A stretch of DNA of 64,000 nucleotides, from NCBI GenBank assembly GCA_016874555.1, contig VGTW01000001.1, positions 1-64,000 on the forward strand, read 5' to 3'. This DNA comes from Gammaproteobacteria bacterium (GTDB lineage Bacteria > Pseudomonadota > Gammaproteobacteria > Steroidobacterales > Steroidobacteraceae). Positions 30,155 to 39,591 of the stretch are shown here, one piece after another. Positions within the stretch are counted from its first letter, which is position 1. Each line of letters begins with the position of its first letter. A program made the position numbers and the translations under genes. The notes beneath the pieces were generated by a model. The model did not search any database and was not told the DNA's origin. It was given only the letters and a program-made list of their open reading frames with translations.

Positions 30155-31474
30155 GTCGCCCTCAAGGTAATCGAGCGCCAGATTGGCGAAAGTTCGGCTC
30201 GCCATCGGGATAGCCATCTCGTCCACGAAAAAGAGCGGCGAGTGGTTCGACGCCGCCGTCAACATGTTCTGGTCGCGCGGCGTAACCCCCACAAAGTAGA
30301 AAAAGCTCGGCACTTTTTGTCCGAAAAAGGCGAAATCTTCGGCGCCCGTAACCAGCGGTACCGGCCGCACGTTAGCAGCTCCCGCTACACGTCGCAGCGA
30401 CGGCAGCACGCGCTCGGTCAACGCCGGATCATTACGCACCACGGGATTACTGCCTGGGTCGAGCTCGAAACTGGCACTTGCGCCGTTCGCTGCAGCGATA
30501 TTGACCACCATGCGCTCGATATTCTTGACAATCGATTCGCGCTGCTGCGAATCGAAGGTGCGAATGGTACCCACCATTTCGACGTCATCGGGGATGATGT
30601 TGTGACGAATGCCGCCTTTGATGGCGCCGACAGTGACAATCGCCGGATTCGCCGTGATATCCACCTGACGACTCACCACGGTCTGCAAAGCGTTGACGAT
30701 CTGCGCTGAAACCACGATCGGATCGACGCCGCTCCATGGCCGTGCACCATGGGTTTGCCGACCTTTGACGACGATGCGATACGAGTCGGAGCCCGCCATC
30801 AGCGGGCCACCGCGATAACCCACCATGCCGGACGGCATGTTGGCAAAAACATGCAGGCCAAAGACCGCCTCGGGGCGATATTTTTCGAGTACCCCTTCTT
30901 TGATCATCAACGATGCCCCTCCCTCCTCACCCGCTGGCGCACCTTCTTCGGCGGGCTGGAAGAAAAACACCACCGAACCCGAGAGCTCGGTCTTGAGGCC
31001 AGCGAACGCTTCGGCAATGCCCATCAGTACCGAAGTGTGCACATCGTGACCGCAGGCATGCATCACGCCGACGGTCTCGTTGCGATAGGTGGTGGTGACG
31101 CGCGAGCGAAAGGGCAGCTCGTTCTGCTCGAGGACCGGGAGGCCGTCCATGTCGGCACGCAAAGCGATCGTCGGTCCAGGCTTACCGCCGCGCAGAACGC
31201 CGACCACACCGGTTTTGGCCACACCCGTCTGCACTTCCATGCCGAGCTTCTTCAGGTGCTCGGCCACGATCTTCGAGGTACGGAATTCGCGATTGGAGAG
31301 TTCGGGATTTTGATGGAAATCGCGACGCCAGTCGATCACCTGCAACTCAAGTTTACTGATCGCGGCATTGAGTCGTGCGTGCAAATCTTGCGCTGCAGCT
31401 TCACCCACCGCGAAACTCAGGGCAGCGACCACACCAAAGAACAGAAATACTGGCAATTGCGATAGGCGCGTCAT
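30143..31474 (-). CDS. M20-family amidohydrolase (peptidase)
   Basis: WRRDFHQNPELSNREFRTSKIVAEHL, HACGHDVHTSVLMGIAEAF, FFFQPAEEGAPAGEEGGA, signal peptide. Confidence 0.94.
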   Translation of the reverse strand: MTRLSQLPVFLFFGVVAALSFAVGEAAAQDLHARLNAAISKLELQVIDWRRDFHQNPELSNREFRTSKIVAEHLKKLGMEVQTGVAKTGVVGVLRGGKPGPTIALRADMDGLPVLEQNELPFRSRVTTTYRNETVGVMHACGHDVHTSVLMGIAEAFAGLKTELSGSVVFFFQPAEEGAPAGEEGGASLMIKEGVLEKYRPEAVFGLHVFANMPSGMVGYRGGPLMAGSDSYRIVVKGRQTHGARPWSGVDPIVVSAQIVNALQTVVSRQVDITANPAIVTVGAIKGGIRHNIIPDDVEMVGTIRTFDSQQRESIVKNIERMVVNIAAANGASASFELDPGSNPVVRNDPALTERVLPSLRRVAGAANVRPVPLVTGAEDFAFFGQKVPSFFYFVGVTPRDQNMLTAASNHSPLFFVDEMAIPMASRTFANLALDYLEGDSAQ

Positions 31475-31484
31475 GGGAACCTCT

Positions 31485-32525
31485 TTAAAAAATGCGTACT
31501 AATTCGTAGATCGACAGTCGACCGTTACGCTCACCCGCTGCCACGAAGCGTCCGTCCGGCGACCAGCGCAAGCAAGTGGGCTCAGCCGCCGTCAGCTGTG
31601 CATCGAGCGCCGTGGTGGTCTTGCCCGGCAACCACAAAGATAATCGCCAATCGCGCCCACCCGTGACGAGATAGTTGCCGCCAGGCTGAAAAGCGAGACA
31701 CTCGATACGGTCAGTGTGCCCCCGAAGTTGCAAAGGACGCGAACCTTCCGGTCCCTTGTCGCCGAAATCCCAAAGCACGATCTGCTCGTGAGCGGCGGTG
31801 GCGAGATAACGCGAATCACCACTCCAACTCATGCCGTCAACTCGCCCTGGATAACCGCGCATCTGCGAATCACGCCCGGTGGACAAATACCAGAAATGTA
31901 CCGTGCCGTCCTGCGTGCCGGTCGCCAGAAAACGGCTGCTGGGACTGAATGCTGCCGTCAGGCATGGCGCGGACCACTTGTAATGCCGCAACTGAAAGCG
32001 TGGCGGCTCAACCCGATGTACGACCAGACCGCCGTTCATGGCCGCTGCGAGGTCACGTCCGGGTTTGTCCCACCCCAGCGCCGTTACCGTCGATGCGAGC
32101 GGCGCGAATGTATGTTCGACCACCAGCGACGACGCCCACAAAGAAATCTGCTTGCCCGTAGCGGTAGCCAGTCGCCTACCATCGGGCGACCAAGCAAGCG
32201 CCGTCGTCCAGTTCATCGATGGTCGCTGTTGAGCAACAAGAGCGCCCTCGGCATCAAATAGTGTGATCCGCGAATCTTGTCCGCTGCTCGCGAATGCGCT
32301 GCTACCGGGCCGCCAGGCCACGGCCAGCGTACCCATTCCGTGCTGGCCGATTTCGCGCGCCCCGAGTGCAGACTCGCTGCGCTTGACCAAAAAAACTTTC
32401 CCCTCACCACCCGCCACAGCGAGCCGCATCGTATCCGTCGACCAAGCGATATCAACAATATAATCGTCGAGCTTGAGCTCGCCGCGCAGTACAAGGATCG
32501 CGTTCGGCGTTTTCACGCGAGACAC
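31485..32525 (-). CDS. WD40-repeat protein
   Basis: Repeated beta-propeller blades (e.g. LQLRGHTDRIECLAFQPGGNYLVTGGRDWRLSLW); overlaps upstream COG0523 gene. Confidence 0.88.
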   Translation of the reverse strand: MSRVKTPNAILVLRGELKLDDYIVDIAWSTDTMRLAVAGGEGKVFLVKRSESALGAREIGQHGMGTLAVAWRPGSSAFASSGQDSRITLFDAEGALVAQQRPSMNWTTALAWSPDGRRLATATGKQISLWASSLVVEHTFAPLASTVTALGWDKPGRDLAAAMNGGLVVHRVEPPRFQLRHYKWSAPCLTAAFSPSSRFLATGTQDGTVHFWYLSTGRDSQMRGYPGRVDGMSWSGDSRYLATAAHEQIVLWDFGDKGPEGSRPLQLRGHTDRIECLAFQPGGNYLVTGGRDWRLSLWLPGKTTTALDAQLTAAEPTCLRWSPDGRFVAAGERNGRLSIYELVRIF

Positions 32526-33940
32526 GAGTGGAGTCCGGCTTCAAGTTTTTCACGATCGAGATTACGGCCAATGAACACCAAGGTATTTCGCCAGGTGGCT
32601 CCCGCAGCCCACAGCTGCTCGAGCTGGCCATCTAATATCATGTGTACGCCATGGAACACACAGCGTCGGGCTTCGCCCTCAAGCGAAATCACGCCTTTCA
32701 TGCGAAAAATATCGGTACCGCGGCTCTTCAGCAAATTAGACAGCCAATCATTGCGCTTCTGCGTTTCGAGTGAACGCAGATCGCTGATATCGATCGAGGA
32801 AATTTCCTCATCATGAGGATGCGAAGTAAAGGCCCGCTGCACGATGGGCTTCGCGCCTTCTGTGCGCAGATTGAACTCTGCAGGTGCATGCTCACAAAAA
32901 TTTGCATAGGTGCCAACAGCGGCAACATCGACAACGAAGTGATTACCCTTGTGATTCACATCGATGGGTTGCTGGGCGGGTGCGACTTTCAGCGAGCCCC
33001 CGCGAGCGACCGTCACCGCTTCTCCGGCAAACGCGCGGACTGGCGGCTCGATCGCTGCAGCGAGAGTTTGCTGGGTCGCTGCCGCGACTGTTAGCACTAC
33101 GAACCCAAGACTTTTGTCACGGGCATCCCCGTGATCGTCGTGGTTATCGCCACGCTTATGTTCGTACGAATGGTCATGACTGCAGCCGGGACCATGTTCA
33201 TGATGATGATGGGCCTGCGCCTCGGCGCCGGTGCGCAGCGTATGCTGTCCCACGGCCAGCTGATACACGCCCGCCCACTCGAGGGGATATTGCGGCCCTA
33301 GAAAAGAGCCGTCGACCGCCAGTGTACGCTGCAGGTCGGAAGCGCCGACATCCAGCACGCAATCGATGGATACATTCGCGTTTTGCGTACGGAAAATACG
33401 CGCGGTGCCGTTGATGGCGCGCACCTGACGCGCGACGCGCTCGAGTTCGGCTTCACCGACGGGGTCGGTTTTATTGAGCCTAATAACATCGACGAAGGCG
33501 ACCTGCTCACCCGCCTCTGTCATTTTATCGAAATGCTTCTCGATATATCGCGCATCGACCAGCGTGACGGTGGCATCGAGCAGAAACTGCTGCTTGAAGT
33601 TATCGTCCAAAAAAAATGTCTGTGCAACCGGACTTGAGTCGGCCATGCGGGTGGTTTCGATGATGTAGTCGAACTTGTCGCGACGCTTCAGCAGCTGTTC
33701 GAGAATGCGCAGCAAGTCGCTACGACCCGTGCAGCAGATGCGGCCATTGTTGGTCTCGACGATTTCTTCCTCGGCGACGATCACCAGCTGGTGAACCACG
33801 CCGACCTCACCGAATTCGTTTTCGATGACAGCGATGCGCTTGCTGTGATTCTCTGAAAGGACGCGATTGAGCAGGGTTACCTTTCCAGACTCCAAAAATC
33901 CCGTCAAGACGGTGACAGGCACCCTATCCATAGTAGTCAT
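32513..33940 (-). CDS. COG0523/CobW-family G3E GTPase (ZigA-like zinc-associated)
   Basis: VPVTVLTGFLESGKVTLLNRVL, VIENEFGEVG, NNGRICCTGRSDLL, His-rich HHHHEHGPGCSHDHSYEHKRGDNHDDH, C-terminal CobW domain. Confidence 0.9.
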   Translation of the reverse strand: MTTMDRVPVTVLTGFLESGKVTLLNRVLSENHSKRIAVIENEFGEVGVVHQLVIVAEEEIVETNNGRICCTGRSDLLRILEQLLKRRDKFDYIIETTRMADSSPVAQTFFLDDNFKQQFLLDATVTLVDARYIEKHFDKMTEAGEQVAFVDVIRLNKTDPVGEAELERVARQVRAINGTARIFRTQNANVSIDCVLDVGASDLQRTLAVDGSFLGPQYPLEWAGVYQLAVGQHTLRTGAEAQAHHHHEHGPGCSHDHSYEHKRGDNHDDHGDARDKSLGFVVLTVAAATQQTLAAAIEPPVRAFAGEAVTVARGGSLKVAPAQQPIDVNHKGNHFVVDVAAVGTYANFCEHAPAEFNLRTEGAKPIVQRAFTSHPHDEEISSIDISDLRSLETQKRNDWLSNLLKSRGTDIFRMKGVISLEGEARRCVFHGVHMILDGQLEQLWAAGATWRNTLVFIGRNLDREKLEAGLHSCLA

Positions 33941-33964
33941 ATCTGGTAGATGATAACTTAAGGT

Positions 33965-34459
33965 ATGGGCAAGCCTTTGGAGTACATGCCACACGATCAC
34001 ACAACACCCCATGATCATGCCGCCTGCATCGATCACGCGGTGCGCACAGCTGCGGACGTCTGCGTGCAGCGGGGTCTCAAGCTCACGCCCGTGCGTCGCC
34101 GTATTCTCGAGATTGTCTGGCGCGCGCACGGGCCGGTCGGCGCCTACGACATCCTGGCCGAGCTTGCCAAGGAGCGTGCTAAGGCAGCACCGCCCACCGT
34201 TTATCGCGCGCTCGACTTTCTGATCGATGCCGGGCTAGTACACCGCATCGATTCGATCAATGCCTTCATCGGCTGCGACAAACCGGCGCGCGCGCACATT
34301 GCGCAATTTCTAGTGTGCCGTAAATGTCACCGGGTCATGGAAATCGATGCGCCGGGCATCAATCGCTTGCTGGCAGAAAAATCTCTGGCCGCCGGATTTC
34401 GCATCGAACCGACGTCGCTTGAAATCAAGGGGTTATGCGGGGAGTGCGAAGACGCCTGA
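33965..34459 (+). CDS. zur: Fur-family transcriptional regulator, Zur-like
   Basis: LKLTPVRRRILEIVWRAHGPVGAYDILAEL, PPTVYRALDFLIDAGLVHRI, CRKCHRVMEI, GLCGEC; start could be 33989. Confidence 0.9.
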   Translation: MGKPLEYMPHDHTTPHDHAACIDHAVRTAADVCVQRGLKLTPVRRRILEIVWRAHGPVGAYDILAELAKERAKAAPPTVYRALDFLIDAGLVHRIDSINAFIGCDKPARAHIAQFLVCRKCHRVMEIDAPGINRLLAEKSLAAGFRIEPTSLEIKGLCGECEDA

Positions 34460-34460
34460 G

Positions 34461-34904
34461 TCAGCGCAGGGCCACCAGCCAAATGCCGAGAAGCAGCAGC
34501 GCGATCCCGACAAGTCGAGTCAGCGTCGCCGGGTGCTGCTGAAAGCCGAGCAAGCCGTAGTGATCGACGATCACGGAGGCGACCATCTGACCGCCCACCG
34601 TCAGCGCCAGCAGCAGCAAGGCGCCGAGTCGCGGGCCCGCAAACGTGGCAACGCCAACATAAGCCGCACCAAACAAACCACCCAACCACGCCCAAGCTGG
34701 CACCTGAGTAAAAGCGTCGCGTGCCGGTAATACATGCCGCGACATGACGAAGAATACGGCAAGCGCCGCAAGACCCACGACGAAGTTGGCGATCGTGCCG
34801 TAGAGGGCTCCGCCCAGCATCCGCCCCACGGCGGCATTGAGTCCGATCTGCACGACGAGGCCGACGCCAACCAGAAAAGTGAGCAGCATGGACAAGGATT
34901 GCAT
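34461..34904 (-). CDS. DMT/YdcZ-like (DUF606-type) small membrane transporter
   Basis: Multi-TM; LNAAVGRMLGGALYGTIANFVVGLAAL, VGGQMVASVIVDHYGLLGF. Confidence 0.8.
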   Translation of the reverse strand: MQSLSMLLTFLVGVGLVVQIGLNAAVGRMLGGALYGTIANFVVGLAALAVFFVMSRHVLPARDAFTQVPAWAWLGGLFGAAYVGVATFAGPRLGALLLLALTVGGQMVASVIVDHYGLLGFQQHPATLTRLVGIALLLLGIWLVALR

Positions 34905-35150
34905 GCGGTCAGCCTCCGTTTTTCGCGCCGTAGCGGGCCGCAATCCACGCACGACCCCGCGCACTCGACAACATCGCGAGTACGACGTGCCAAAACAGAC
35001 GTTTGGCGAGCGGGACACGGCGCGGCGGAATGGCAGCATAGACCGCCCTGCCCACATCTTCATGCACGAGCCGCTGCGGGCGTTGTTCGGAGATTGTCAC
35101 CTGCGGAAGGATAGCGGCGGAATTGCCCTCCGCGCTAGGCTTGGCAAACG

Positions 35151-35615
35151 GTGAACGAACTACCACAACATTCGCAGGCGCTGGTCGCCCGGCTGCTCGA
35201 TGCCTATTGCGCACGAATTTGCCCGCCACTCGCGCGCAACACGGTGCTGATCGGCTATCGCATCGAGGGCGAACAGGTGGTGATCCACGAGCTGCGTCGC
35301 ATTCTCGGCGTCGCGGGCACTTGGGAGCCCGTACCTGTTGCCAGGTTTCGATATCGATCGAGCAGTGGCGGTTGGCTGCTTGATTATTTTGAGAATGGCG
35401 TCTGGCAGCGTTATCGTCCGCTGTTACACAGTAAAAGTTTTCTCGAGTTGCTGCGCGAGTTCGACCGGGATCCCGCCGGGATTTTTTGGAGCCGCCTCGA
35501 CGGCAAGAGTCTGCGCTGGTGCAGTGCGCGTGGGCGTTGCATCGACTGCGACCTGCGTTATAAGCAGGTGCTGGGTCTCGCTGCCCCACTCGCCGCGGCG
35601 GTAACCCTGATCTAA
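35151..35615 (+). CDS. DUF3024-like protein
   Basis: RYKQ-type C-terminus WCSARGRCIDCDLRYKQVLGL; family assigned from memory. Confidence 0.6.
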   Translation: MNELPQHSQALVARLLDAYCARICPPLARNTVLIGYRIEGEQVVIHELRRILGVAGTWEPVPVARFRYRSSSGGWLLDYFENGVWQRYRPLLHSKSFLELLREFDRDPAGIFWSRLDGKSLRWCSARGRCIDCDLRYKQVLGLAAPLAAAVTLI

Positions 35616-35651
35616 GCGTACCGTCAGCTCGACGCTGACCAACTGCTTGCG

Positions 35652-35987
35652 CTAGCTGCACGCGAGCACGGCGCTAATCTTTGCTCCCGACGAGAAGGTC
35701 TTGAGTATTTCGGAAAATTCCGCAAGCTCTGCAACGACTTTGCCATCAATCTCAAGCAGCACGTCGCCCGCGACGAAGCCTGCCCAGGCGACCGGCGAGT
35801 CGGGAACCCCCGACTCCGCACGCACCCTGGCTCCCTGACGCGTACAATCCAAGATCACCGCGAAAAAGGACCCGACGTGGTGTTGTCGCGGTCGCGCCAT
35901 TACCGGTGTTGCTCGCGGCAGCACCACTGTGGCATCGTCGTCACCCTCCGTGGTGAAGTGATTGATACCGTCGAGCTTGCGTGTCAA
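35652..35987 (-). pseudogene. PDZ-domain remnant
   Basis: VAWAGFVAGDVLLEIDGKVVAELAEFSEILKTFSSGAKISAVL; in-frame stop upstream, no credible full-length N-terminus. Confidence 0.5.
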
Positions 35988-36152
35988 TTGCGCGATGTAC
36001 GCGTGCTATTCATCGGCGAGGAACATGGTGTAGAGCAGCTCGCGCGGGGCTGGGCGCAGGCCTCATGATGAGACGGCAGTCGTATGTCATGGATGTAGGC
36101 GCACTCGGTCTGGGTCCAAAGAAATAAATTTCTGTATCGGGGGTTATTAATC

Positions 36153-37364
36153 ATGCCGAAGAAAGTAGTAAAGTTTGATCGCCGCTCATTGATTACGGGT
36201 GTCGCCATGGCAAGTCTGGCGGCGGAAGCAGGCTCTACGACATCAAGCAATGCTGACACGCAAAATGCGCCTGGCCCTTCGGGTGGTACACACGCACTAG
36301 GTAATGGCATTCAGGTTTCGAATCGTGGCCAGTACGCCAAAGTGGCGCTCAAACAGGATTTCGTGAACGTTGCTGCTGTCCAGTCGCAGCTCTATTCGAT
36401 TGATGTACGTGATCGAGCCAATACGCTTAAGCACAATCTCAATCGTATCTTGCGCCTGATCGATCTCGCGCAGAACTCTCCCGAAGAGTGGGACGGCGAG
36501 CGGCGCTGGGGTTCTAAAGTCGATCTCGTCTCGATGCACGAATTCCCCATCCAAGGCTTTCAGCCATGGACACGCAAAGAACTTAATCAGGTGGCCTTCG
36601 AATTGCCTGGCCCCGAATCCGAGACTATCGGCGAACGGGCCAAGCGCTATGGTTGCTACATTTCCTGGGGGTGCTACGCCAAAGAAAAAGATTGGCCTGA
36701 TCATATCATCAACATGTCGGTGCTGACGGGCCCCGATGGCAAGATCGTCAGCAAGCAATGGAAAGCGCGGAACATTCTCGGACTCTTTGGTGATGGCGCG
36801 TTGATCGGCACGACGATTTACGACGTACTCGATCGTTACGTCGAGATGTACGGCTGGGATGCCGTACTCCCGGTCGCGCGTACCGATATCGGCAACATCG
36901 CAATCACGGCGGTCGGTGCCGAGCCCACGCTCTACACCTGCCTCGGGCTCAAGGGCGCAGAGATTCTGGTGTTGTCGGTCACAGGTGGCAGCAACTCAGA
37001 ATCTGCCATCACTACGGCGCGCGCCAACCGGCTCTATACGCTGGGGGTCGGCAATGCCGTCTCGCCAAACAATATAGGTTTCCCGGAATCTTCGGGCACG
37101 CGCGATGAGGGCACGGTGATTGTCGATCCCCGCGGGACGGTACTCGCGAAAACATCGAATCATCACGAAGACATCATTACGGCACGAATTCCGATTGCCG
37201 ACTTCCGCAAGACACGACGCGTGCAGGAATTACCCGTGGCAATCCTGCTGCCGGTGCTACAGCAATACCAGCCGCTCTTTCAACCGAATGCCTTCCTCGA
37301 AAAACTGCCGCAGACCTATCAGGAAGCCGGCGAGATCGTACGTAAACGCATGGGAATCAAATAG
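36153..37364 (+). CDS. Nitrilase-superfamily (carbon-nitrogen hydrolase-like) protein with Tat-like leader
   Basis: VDLVSMHEFPIQGF, GKIVSKQWKARN, IGNIAITAVGAEPTLYTCLGLKGAEILV. Confidence 0.8.
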   Translation: MPKKVVKFDRRSLITGVAMASLAAEAGSTTSSNADTQNAPGPSGGTHALGNGIQVSNRGQYAKVALKQDFVNVAAVQSQLYSIDVRDRANTLKHNLNRILRLIDLAQNSPEEWDGERRWGSKVDLVSMHEFPIQGFQPWTRKELNQVAFELPGPESETIGERAKRYGCYISWGCYAKEKDWPDHIINMSVLTGPDGKIVSKQWKARNILGLFGDGALIGTTIYDVLDRYVEMYGWDAVLPVARTDIGNIAITAVGAEPTLYTCLGLKGAEILVLSVTGGSNSESAITTARANRLYTLGVGNAVSPNNIGFPESSGTRDEGTVIVDPRGTVLAKTSNHHEDIITARIPIADFRKTRRVQELPVAILLPVLQQYQPLFQPNAFLEKLPQTYQEAGEIVRKRMGIK

Positions 37365-37375
37365 GGCGCTGACCG

Positions 37376-37855
37376 ATGAACCAATCTGCCCTCGCAGCGG
37401 CGCTCGCTACGCTGCAAACACGCATTGGTCAGGAAGTGCATGTCAGTGACTGGCTGACGATCACTCAAGAGCGTATCAACGTGTTCGCCGATGCCACGGG
37501 GGATCACCAGTGGATCCACGTCGATGTGCAAAGAGCAACACACGAGTCGCCCTACGGCGCTCCGATCGCACATGGGTATCTCACGCTATCTTTGAGTGTG
37601 CCTTTGCGCGGGCTGGTCGATGCGCAGAAGCCTATTGTTCCGGGCATCACCAACATCATCAACTATGGGCTCAACAAATTACGCTTTCCGAATGCGGTGC
37701 GTGTCGGCGCACGCATCCGCGGTCGCTTCGTACTGCAGGCGGTAACGCAGGTTGCGCCCTACGTACTGCAGATGACCGAGCAATACACCGCCGAGGTCGA
37801 AGGCGCGAGCAAACCTGCATGCATCGCCGAAAGCGTCATGCGTCTTATTTTTTGA
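37376..37855 (+). CDS. MaoC-family (R)-hydratase
   Basis: SDWLTITQERINVFADATGDHQWIHVD, PYGAPIAHGYLTLSL. Confidence 0.92.
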   Translation: MNQSALAAALATLQTRIGQEVHVSDWLTITQERINVFADATGDHQWIHVDVQRATHESPYGAPIAHGYLTLSLSVPLRGLVDAQKPIVPGITNIINYGLNKLRFPNAVRVGARIRGRFVLQAVTQVAPYVLQMTEQYTAEVEGASKPACIAESVMRLIF

Positions 37856-37870
37856 TCTCGCGACCGCCAG

Positions 37871-38827
37871 ATGAAATCGGTGTTTCTCGATTTTGCAACC
37901 ATCAGTAACGGTGACCTCGACACGCGCGCGCTGGCGCAGGCTGCACCGGAGCTCGCCCTGCTTGATGATGTGCAGCAGAACGAAATCATTGAATGTATCG
38001 GAAGTCGTACAATCGTCATGACCAACAAGCTGCGACTCGATCGCTCGATCATCGAGTCGGCGCCTATGCTGCGACTGATTGTGCTGTCAGCTACCGGTAC
38101 CAACAACGTCGATCTGGAAGCGGCCCGCGAGCGTGGGGTCACCGTGTGTAACGTCACTGACTACTGCACCCCCTCGGTGGTGCAGCATGTGCTCGGCGTG
38201 CTGTTGTTCCTCACCCACCAGCTCGCGGCATATTCCCGCGAGGCGATCGATGGCACTTGGGGCCAAGCCCGCCATTTCACCATACTGCAGCACCGTATTC
38301 GCGAATTGCGCGGTTGCACCTTGGGCGTAATCGGCTGGGGCGTGCTCGGTCAAGCCGTTGCGGCCGCTTGCGAACAAGCCTTGGGCATGCGGGTGATCAT
38401 CGCCAATCGTCTGGGCGGTGCGCCCACTGCGGACCGTGTCGAACTCGATGCGCTGCTGCGCAGGGCAGATGTCGTGACGCTCCATTGCCCGCTGACGCCG
38501 ACAACGACGGGTATGATTGATCGCCGCAGGCTTGAGCTGATGAAACGGGACGCCATTTTGATCAACACCGCGCGAGGCGGGCTGATCGATATCGCAGCCC
38601 TGGCAGACGCCCTACGTGAACGACGACTCGGCGGTGCCGCCATCGACGTGCTGCCGCAAGAGCCGCCAATCGATGGCAGCCCACTGTTCGCTCCGGACCT
38701 GCCAAACCTGATCGTGACGCCGCATATTGCCTGGAGTGCAGTCGAGTCGCGGCAGCGCTGTCTCGACGAAATGGCTCTCAATATCCACGACTGGCGAGCT
38801 GGGGGAACTCGACACCGGGTCGTCTGA
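37871..38827 (+). CDS. D-2-hydroxyacid dehydrogenase
   Basis: GCTLGVIGWGVLGQAVA, VTLHCPLTPTTTGMIDR, ILINTARGGLID, VTPHIAW. Confidence 0.93.
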   Translation: MKSVFLDFATISNGDLDTRALAQAAPELALLDDVQQNEIIECIGSRTIVMTNKLRLDRSIIESAPMLRLIVLSATGTNNVDLEAARERGVTVCNVTDYCTPSVVQHVLGVLLFLTHQLAAYSREAIDGTWGQARHFTILQHRIRELRGCTLGVIGWGVLGQAVAAACEQALGMRVIIANRLGGAPTADRVELDALLRRADVVTLHCPLTPTTTGMIDRRRLELMKRDAILINTARGGLIDIAALADALRERRLGGAAIDVLPQEPPIDGSPLFAPDLPNLIVTPHIAWSAVESRQRCLDEMALNIHDWRAGGTRHRVV

Positions 38828-38837
38828 TCAAACCGGC

Positions 38838-39548
38838 ATGTCAACACCCAAGCCGTCGCCAACGTGTCCCGAAAATCTTGGCGTGGGCTTGTGCCGCCCC
38901 ACTATAGCAAGTCTCGTCAGCATTCTTTGCACGGTTTTTTTGTGTGTGAACGTACAGAGCACGGCGCAGACTTCAAGCGCGCCTGCTGGGCTCATTACCC
39001 TGAAGCTCGACAATATCGATCAGGCGAGCTTTGACCCGCGTAGCCCCTGGGCCGAGGATGCAACTTGGCGCATCGCGCCTGTGGAAGTTCGTTTCAGTGC
39101 CGCCTGGGATCCACGACAGTTCGGAACTTTTGGCCTTGCTCTGAAAGATATCGAAAAAATTCGTAATGACCACGCCAAGCTGACGCAGCAAACTTTTGCC
39201 GAGACACTGCACGCACTTGGCGCCAAACCTGCAGGTAATGTGAATAACGGAAAAATACTCGAACTGCAGATCAAAATTGTCGATCTTTATCTCAATGCGC
39301 CGCCACGCTCTGAGATCAGTCCGCTATACATCTATGTATATGAATCAAGCGAGATGACGCTCGAACTCGAGGTGCGCGAGGCTGGCACGGGCCGGGTCCT
39401 GGCCACCTTGCGTGATCGCTATAGTGACCCGCGCGATAGCCAACTGACGCTGGATAATGAAATTACTCAACGTGCCGCTAACCGGCTGGCACTGCGTGAG
39501 TGGGCGACTCGACTACACAGCCTGCTGCGGCAGGCGGGCTTACGGTAG
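38838..39548 (+). CDS. Hypothetical secreted protein (DUF3313-like)
   Basis: Signal-like SLVSILCTVFLCVNVQS; no catalytic motifs; start tentative. Confidence 0.6.
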   Translation: MSTPKPSPTCPENLGVGLCRPTIASLVSILCTVFLCVNVQSTAQTSSAPAGLITLKLDNIDQASFDPRSPWAEDATWRIAPVEVRFSAAWDPRQFGTFGLALKDIEKIRNDHAKLTQQTFAETLHALGAKPAGNVNNGKILELQIKIVDLYLNAPPRSEISPLYIYVYESSEMTLELEVREAGTGRVLATLRDRYSDPRDSQLTLDNEITQRAANRLALREWATRLHSLLRQAGLR

Positions 39549-39591
39549 AATCCGCGGCCTCTTTGCCGCTCATCACATACGATCCTCAGCG

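Noticed and set aside
33930-33990. Possible Zur box between zur and the COG0523 gene
   Set aside because: AT-rich and partly symmetric, but no convincing palindrome matching a known Zur consensus was found by eye.
36120-36133. AGAAAT-AA-ATTTCT inverted repeat upstream of the nitrilase-like gene
   Set aside because: Only 6-bp AT-rich arms; easily a chance occurrence.
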